Shown: in pieces, positions 58,274 through 64,000 of the stretch
How positions within the stretch are numbered: position 1 is the stretch's first letter
Layout of the letters: the number at the start of each line of letters is the position of its first letter
Assembly (NCBI GenBank): GCA_011109175.1
Contig: RDEW01000012.1
Location: 908,552-972,551, forward strand
Length of the DNA: 64,000 nucleotides
Source of the DNA: Dicyema japonicum
Taxonomy: Eukaryota > Dicyemida > Rhombozoa > Dicyemidae
Direction of reading: 5' to 3'
Notes under the pieces: generated by a model
What the model was told of the DNA's origin: nothing
Seen by the model: only the letters and a program-made list of their open reading frames with translations
Database searches by the model: none
Program-made: the position numbers and the translations under genes

Positions 58274-59551
58274 TATATTATATACGATTCATGGACTAGA
58301 GAATAATGATGTTTTACCACTTATATACATTTTAATGTGTAAAAGAACGGAAGAAAGCTATAAAAAAGTTTTTTCGAAACTAAAATCATTGGAGCCATCG
58401 TTATCACCGAGGACAATTATCACTGATTTCGAAAAATCAGCTATAAATGGATTTAATATTATATTTCCTGATGCTACTACGAAGTGCTGTTTCTTTCAAT
58501 TTTCCCAATCCATTTTCAGATGCATCCAATCACAGGGATTACAATTATTATATCAGAGAAATTCAGAATTCGCTTTGAAAATGCGCATGATTGCAACGGT
58601 CGCATTTGTCCCAACATTACATGTTGTTCATTATTTTGAACATTTGTGCGATTACATCAGTTTCCCAGAAGAAGTTCAACCTGTACTGGATTATGTTGAA
58701 GATATTTGGATTGGACGTCCTGATAGTTGTCAAGTTCGTCGTTGTCAACGTTTTGCCCATGAATTGTGGAATTGTTTTGAAGCAGTGAGAGTTGCTGGGC
58801 CTAAAACAAATAACTCTTGCGAAAAATGGCATCATTCTTTTAATTCTTTAATTGGAGCGTGTCATCCTACGATTTGGAAGTTTATTTATGTTTTGAAGAA
58901 AGAACAAGCAAGAAATGAAATTAAAACTGAACAGTATGTTGCTGGTGGGGAAGGTCCTACACAAAAGAAAAAATACAGAGATAATGCTTTAAGAATTCAA
59001 CGCATTGTAAATGACTTCGATAATCGCGAAATTCTTGACTATTTAAAAGGCATTGCCTATAATTTAGCATTTTAGAAATTAACACAATGTTTTTGTTAAT
59101 AATTGTCATAAACTTGTTTTCTAAAAATTATATTATCATAAATATTCACTTAAAGTTTGACCTTTGTTATTAATCAATAATCAGTAAGATAATCAATAAT
59201 TTTTCTATCACTTTAACTAATACACACACGTGTGGTGCACATCGTTGATTAAAATTTAACACTATTTGGAGAATTGAGGTTTTCAAATTTTTTTATCTTG
59301 GGGATCTGGCCACGTGACTCATCGTCAAATTAATCTCCAAAATTACATTTTAATGATAATATAAAAAATCAAAATTTCTACCTCTTCTTTCAAGAACCCA
59401 CATGGTCGCTTGAATTAACCGGCGATGAATTTACCTCGCGATGAATTTACCAGCGATGAATTTACCAGCGATGAATTTAATTACCGCGATGAATTTACCA
59501 GCGATGAATTTACCAGCAATGAAATTACCGGCGATAAATTTACCTAGAACC

Positions 59552-59560
59552 CAATTGAGG
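59552..59560 (+). repeat. Target-site duplication of the outer MULE, right copy
   Basis: CAATTGAGG, exact match to 54591-54599. Confidence 0.85.
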
Positions 59561-60029
59561 TACAGATGTAAGCTGTTACTGCTAATTGCTGGAACTGACA
59601 TCACCTATCTGTTTGACTATATTTTTCCTTTTTTCTCGATGTCCTGGATTATAAATAATAATTCATTAGTCACCCACCCTGACATATCATCGACCCACTT
59701 AAAAATTTATTATCTGGAGCCCCAACCTGATAGCATAGTGTTATGAGGTTCTCGTTAGGTGGTCCACCGGCTTTCCACTAAATTCCGAAAGTTTCTTCAA
59801 GTATGTCTGCAGAAGAACTCGACAGGAGTGTCTACATTCAAGATCGAACGAGATTTCTATGTATGGAGTCATAGTTTTGCGTAAACTGAAAAAGACGGCA
59901 ATACTCTCGCGTGGTGGAATAAATCGAATAGTTTTCCGCCTAGAGAGTATATATGCTCGATCCTAGGAGAGGAAATGGCAAATCTCCAAGAATAAAAATT
60001 ATTGCGACCTCATGAATTATAATTAAACT

Positions 60030-60262
60030 GATGGCCTAGTGTCATAAGTGTCGGGTAAAGTCCTGATGACCCCAGTTGAATCTCGCTGCTGTACGTTTCG
60101 GTCGTCATCAGCGAATGCTTCACTGCAAAGAACTCACATGCAACAAAAAGAAAAATAGAATTTAAAGAAAATGTCTTAGTAAATATTACTGTTCTTTACC
60201 AAAAAATGTGCGTCATGCCTATGCAGAGCTATAAATGTTATGGCTTTCAAGAAAATGCTTTA
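60030..60262 (+). mobile_element. tRNA-derived SINE, diverged copy
   Basis: Has an A-box-like GGCCTAGTGTCATAAGTGTC, a degraded B-box (GTTGAATCTC), the GTCGTCATCAGCGAATG block, TACTGTTCTTTACC and CAGAGCTATAAATG, all in the SINE order. The TTA tail is missing. Confidence 0.65.
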
Positions 60263-60264
60263 CT

Positions 60265-60560
60265 ATGTCATACATATGAGGAGGTTTAGTGGTGGAAACG
60301 TTACCACACCTCCACGACAAGAGCTTAAATCAAATCTTTATTCCAAGACCACCTTTAAACCGAATAAAGTGATTCCTACAAATTTGATACATGCTCTCAA
60401 CTTGGCTCAATTCTCCTCCCTTGATCCTACACAAGCTTGTTGGGGTCGGGTTGTGTTGTATCAGACCACCTCCGTTATTCCTTCTGATTAGTATCTCAAA
60501 GGGTGTCACTTCACGTTCTTTTTGTCCTTAGACCACTTCTCTGTCACACCGCGATTTTCT
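60265..60560 (-). pseudogene. Non-LTR retrotransposon fragment (RT thumb end)
   Basis: The plus strand reads GATCCTACACAAGCTTGTTG where 11545 has GAGCCTACACAAGCTCGGTG. The minus frames correspond to the end of the RT family at 11434. Degenerate. Confidence 0.5.
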
Positions 60561-60683
60561 GAACATTAGAGATCGAAGCCCCCCACAAGGAATAGTAAAT
60601 GCATGAGTCATTATTAATAGCAATCTACTAGTTTCCCATTAAGTTTAATTCTCCACAAATTTAAAGAATAAAAAATATAAAAT

Positions 60684-62341
60684 TTATAGTTGATAAGTGT
60701 TCTTCATGTCCTTCAATCTTTGCTGATATTTCAATTTCGCCGTTTTATTGAAAAATCGTTTAAAGGAGAATCCATAGACATTCAGTTTCATTAGGGAAGT
60801 CGTTGGAATCCCCATTGTTCGAGTCAATGCAAGTCCTATCGTTTTTTATAAAATGCGACACATCCTCTTCGTCCGAAAGTGTGGGGATATAGGAGGCTCG
60901 ACAGACCTTAAATTGGCCCAATTCAAGTTCTTAAAGAAGGGGTGGAGTTTTATCTCGTTTGCACCAAATTTCCCGAGTCGATTGTTGGCGTCACAACAAA
61001 AATTCAAAATCAGCTTCAGACACGTTTTGCTTAAAGTCGGAATTCTCGGGAAAACAAGGAATCTGTCCCAGTTTATAATCTTAGTCAAACTCCAATCTAC
61101 CTTTAAGTGAGTTTCGTACTCAGTATTGGAGTAGAAGGGAGTCCCCCCGAACACCATCTCGTATAGAATTATTCCGACACTCCACCAATCGCAACTGTTT
61201 GTGTAATCTATCAAAATATTCACAAACGAATACCCAATCCCGTCAAAATTTCAGGGGCGATGTAATTGAGGGTTCCCACGAGGAAGTTGTCTCTGACTTT
61301 CTTTTTGGATTTCGACTTTTTAAAGACCTTTTTGAACTTATTGGCTTTGTTGGCTAAATTTAAGTATCAGTTTCACCACATTTTCTGTTCTCGTCGTTAA
61401 TCTGAAACTCCATGCTGAGTCCGAAATCACACAACTTTACGTGTCCGTCAGCGGCAATAAGAATGTTGTCGGGTTTAATATCACGATGACAGAATTTCAG
61501 TGAATGGACGTATTCTATGGCCAAAACGAGCTCTGAGATGTAAAATCGGGCCCATTCCTCAGTAAAGACGGTTTTCTGGATCAATAAACTCATGAGATCT
61601 CCCCCAGGCAAATATTCCAAAATGAAGTAAAGTGACCTCTTGTCTTGAAATGAGTAGTAAAGCTTGACGACCCAGTCACTGTCGGCCTCTGATAGAATAT
61701 CACGCTCTGACTTGATATTCTTCATTTGTTTTTTTGTCAGAGAATCCTTCTTGGAGATTACTTTCATGGCATAAATATTTTTGGTGTCTTTTTTTCTCAC
61801 CAAAAATACGTTTCCGTAACCCCCATTGCCAACCATGGAAACAAACTCAAACATTTTCACAGTCATCTTTGAATACTAAACCATAAGCGAAAAGTGACCC
61901 ATAGTTTCAAGTAATTCGACTCCATATCTTGAAATATCTCCAATATTATTTTCTTTTTACTTTCTGAGTATCCGTTTTTCTCCATTTGCATTTCAAGCTG
62001 CTTTCTTCGGAGTTTTCTCTGGTTGGCCCATTTCATCAAACCAATGGTGTACTGCTCCCTATACTGTTTATAGGTACTCTCATTAATGAGACCTCTTTCC
62101 TTGGATTCCTTCATGTATGAGCCAACGTTACCTCCAATTTCAGAATCACGTCAATTGAGTTTGATTTGCTAATTTTATATTTTGTTTCTGTCATTCTCCG
62201 ACGAATTGCCTTATATTCTTCGGCTACGTTGCTTTTCGAAATTATATGATAATTCGAAGGCTTATATTGCAGTCTTGGAGATTGGCGCTCAGTTCTACCA
62301 CGTGTCGACGGATCGTCTTTATTTTTAGTGTTTGTACTCAT
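60684..62341 (-). CDS. stk38: NDR-class AGC protein kinase (STK38/Tricornered type)
   Basis: Seven exons, about 505 residues. Introns: 62131-62109, 61898-61876, 61376-61354, 61233-61208, 61100-61080, 60861-60836 (21-26 nt). A helical N-terminal regulatory segment (MOB-binding region in this family) leads to VGNGGYGNVFLV (Gly loop), YAMKV (ATP Lys), DRDIL-type helix, LEYLPGGDLMSLL, CHRDIKPDNIL (catalytic loop), LCDFGLS (Mg loop), a Lys-rich insert typical of NDR/LATS, VGTLNYIAPEI, CDWWSVGIILYEM and FCCDANNRLG. Kinase motifs are intact. NDR kinases are activated by MOB1 and MST and control growth and cell shape. The T-loop Ser before VGT is replaced (DNFLVGT). The hydrophobic motif YGFSFKRF is readable only one frame off, after a C4 run at 60810-60813; the end at 60684 assumes that correction. 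Confidence 0.88.
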
Positions 62342-64000
62342 TTATTTCGTTCAATATGATATTACTGAAATTTCGATTTTCCCGTTTTTATACTCCCGAT
62401 GGACGCAAAATTCAAAAGTGCAAAATTATTTGAAATTTGGTGAATCTTTTTTTGTAATTTTTACGAAAATTAAAATAATAAAGTTTTCCAGCGAAATAAC
62501 TCGATAAATTTTATGCTGATTGATCGACCACAAGTAAAGGAATTTAAATATAAATTAACCACAATCATTAAGACTTCTAATTTATAACATGAAATGACAG
62601 TACGAGTTTTCTGACTCTGATAAATTGTACTGTCCTCGTGGTGGAAGTTAGGAACTAATGAAGCGTTAAATAAGCCTAAAGGCGAGGTTGGGAGGATATA
62701 TATTCCATATTTATATGTTAGATTATTTTGGGGGATTTATTTGTAGCAATATTCGAACAAGATTTTCTTAAAATAATCAAAAATCAGTTTTCTAAATCGT
62801 GACTTAGATTTATGAAGAATTTGTTTTGTGGTTTAAACATTTTTTAAATTTTTAAGCACTGAAGAATGGTTGACTAACACCACCAATCGATATTCTCAAA
62901 TAGCTAAAATTCAGTGGCCTCTAATGGAGATAGGTTAATCACTGCGGAACAAGGCTGCAGGGATTATCCACGTTGCTGTTTTTACTATTTAAGCGTAATT
63001 TAAATAACAAAAAATAAAATCGTGAGAGGAAATAGCCACGCATCAGGGCAGCCGCTATATAACCGTTTACTCTTGTTTCTTTCATAATAAAAAGTTTTAT
63101 TTAAAAAAATAAAGAACATTCATTTTATATGATTTTTGAGATTAAGTTTTCTGTTATTACTTTTCTTGTTATATTGGGTTCTATCCCTTAAGCTTGTCTA
63201 TGAATCTAAAATTTTAGTTTTTAAGAAATGATATTGTTATTTTTGAAACTTTGTGTATTCTCTCTAGTTTGCCAATTAGTTAGTTATCCCCACACTAACA
63301 TGTAGCAGGCAGACTGCCATCAAACGTCCAGGTAAGAGTGTGGGCCTATTTCGTCTTTGAGGTATAATCGACCATCAATGACAATAAATTTCTAGGATTT
63401 TTTCATTAATTTGTATTTCTCTTGTCTTGAAGATGTACAGGATCACCATTTAGAATGTTCACTATAGATTGATATTCCATAATATTTTTGACAAAGTCTA
63501 TTATTATTACATAAAGAGATGAACATTTTATACAGCACATGTTGAATATTATGAATAACGGCAAAATATATTATATATGTCTTACACAATCAAAAATGAT
63601 CAAAGCCACATTAAGTATGACATCAGACAAGTGGCCCGACAGTGATTGACAGGTGACAAGTAACCAGCATGGGACGCGTGCCACCACGGGACGCGACAGT
63701 TCCGGAAAGATTCCTTGGCCAATGAAGCTTTCATTTCTCTACGAGTTTCCACTTTCGAATTTCAATCCCCGGCAATAAACAATAAGTATGATGAACTGAG
63801 TTCTGTTATGTCCTTCCCTGCTCATAGAAACTTTTCAGGATTTTATAGGATACGTCCACTGTGCTTAAACGTTATAATGAAATTAGCCTCCTCGAATTTC
63901 TGTTTGATCTTTTACATAGTTGTAAGACGCTGATCCTGTCATTGACTTACTAATAACGATATAACCCAGTATATAACCCGGTATCCTTGTGTATTACAAA
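62342..64000. other. Intergenic, nothing recognised
   Basis: AT-rich 5' flank of the NDR-type kinase gene, then unique-looking sequence. A 72-codon frame at 63715-63933 lacks support. Confidence 0.5.

Larger units (their letters stand above)
55227..59075 (+). pseudogene. FLYWCH/MULE transposase of the outer element, split by insertion
   Basis: The 5' part (55227-55778) has a FLYWCH zinc-finger-like domain: SKRKLFEDGYIYCFEKF, LWKCESYYKIKC, and a HNHAC end, then EPFLLFDSEDSANRTIIFTT, an N-terminal MULE block. It is broken by the insert at 55787-58273. The 3' part (about 58284-59075) restarts at YTIHGLENNDVLPLIYILM and carries TIITDFEKSAI (second catalytic Asp), CCFFQFSQSIF, and KTNNSCEKWHHSFN (probable Glu). 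The WYMDGTF-type block with the first Asp is missing at the insertion point and the joined frame is off by one, so the gene was probably dead before or because of the insertion. Confidence 0.8.
54600..59551 (+). mobile_element. Outer Mutator-like (MULE) transposon, interrupted by another MULE
   Basis: The left end starts GGTAACCGGTAAATTCATCG and the right end, reversed, GGTTCTAGGTAAATTTATCG; identity continues inward through a GAGGTCGAAATTTTGATTTT block (54680; reverse of about 59385). The right end carries tandem copies of a GCGATGAATTTACCA unit. A 9-bp TSD flanks it. Its transposase is split by the inner element. Without the insert the element is about 2.47 kb. Relics of its ends are near 28915 and 30690. 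Confidence 0.85.

Noticed and set aside
59430-59545. ORF of 101 codons with a repeated MNLPA peptide
   Set aside because: It is a translation of the GCGATGAATTTACC subterminal repeat of the outer MULE, not a gene.
59800-59965. Possible two-exon micro-gene starting MSAEELDRSVYIQD
   Set aside because: Total under 50 codons, junction uncertain, no family match; not distinguishable from chance.

Overview
The window is nuclear DNA of a small, fast-evolving animal. It is AT-rich and full of retrotransposon and DNA-transposon debris, with protein genes cut by extremely short introns, mostly 21-31 nt with a strong peak at 23-26. Animal gene families (a Myc-type bHLH-zip factor, an NDR/LATS-class kinase, a Rab11-FIP, SREK1, Hikeshi) plus introns of this size point to a dicyemid mesozoan or close relative; dicyemids are known for introns averaging about 26 nt. 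Stop codons are standard. I identified genes by splicing by eye and comparing with remembered family members, so identities are homology judgements, not search results.

Layout. 1.4-3.7 kb: tandem pair of small secreted leucine-rich-repeat genes. 3.8-7.7 kb: fragments of several non-LTR retrotransposons. 9.6-10.4 kb (-): Myc-like gene. 10.9-11.2 kb (+): small unrecognised gene. 11.4-19.8 kb: more non-LTR elements, one with a 2A-type ribosome-skipping motif. 20.7-22.9 kb (+): threonyl-tRNA-synthetase-like gene with 12 short introns. 23-26.3 kb: retroelement fragment, unrecognised coding-like stretches, and a broken PDZ gene (-). 26.5-28.2 kb: tRNA-derived SINE and a pogo/Tigger relic. 29.7-30.2 kb (+): Hikeshi. 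31.9-33.5 kb (-): UMP-synthase-like gene. 34.5-36.5 kb: transposon relics. 36.6-37.8 kb (+): SREK1-like splicing factor. 38.3-39 kb (-): unrecognised gene. 42.0-43.5 kb (-): Rab11-FIP-like protein with C2, IPT/TIG and C-terminal Rab-binding coiled coil. 44.8-48.6 kb: largest non-LTR element and other fragments. 48.8-49.7 kb (-): third LRR-type gene. 50.5-51.05 kb (+): ubiquitin-like/RPS27A fusion. 54.6-59.6 kb: two nested Mutator-like (MULE) transposons, each with terminal inverted repeats and target-site duplications. 60.7-62.3 kb (-): NDR-type kinase.

The genes do not form an operon or pathway; they are scattered housekeeping and regulatory genes in repeat-rich DNA. Two themes stand out. 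(1) The spliced frames of ThrRS, UMPS and the ubiquitin moiety align along most of their length, yet residues essential in the canonical proteins (motif 2 and 3 arginines and two of three zinc ligands; the decarboxylase lysine and PRPP-loop lysines; Ile44, Lys48, Lys63 and the tail arginines) are replaced. (2) Nearly every gene needs one or more single-base frame corrections, mostly in or beside mononucleotide runs, while the exons otherwise contain almost no stop codons. This suggests assembly homopolymer errors over genes still under constraint, though recent pseudogenisation is not excluded.
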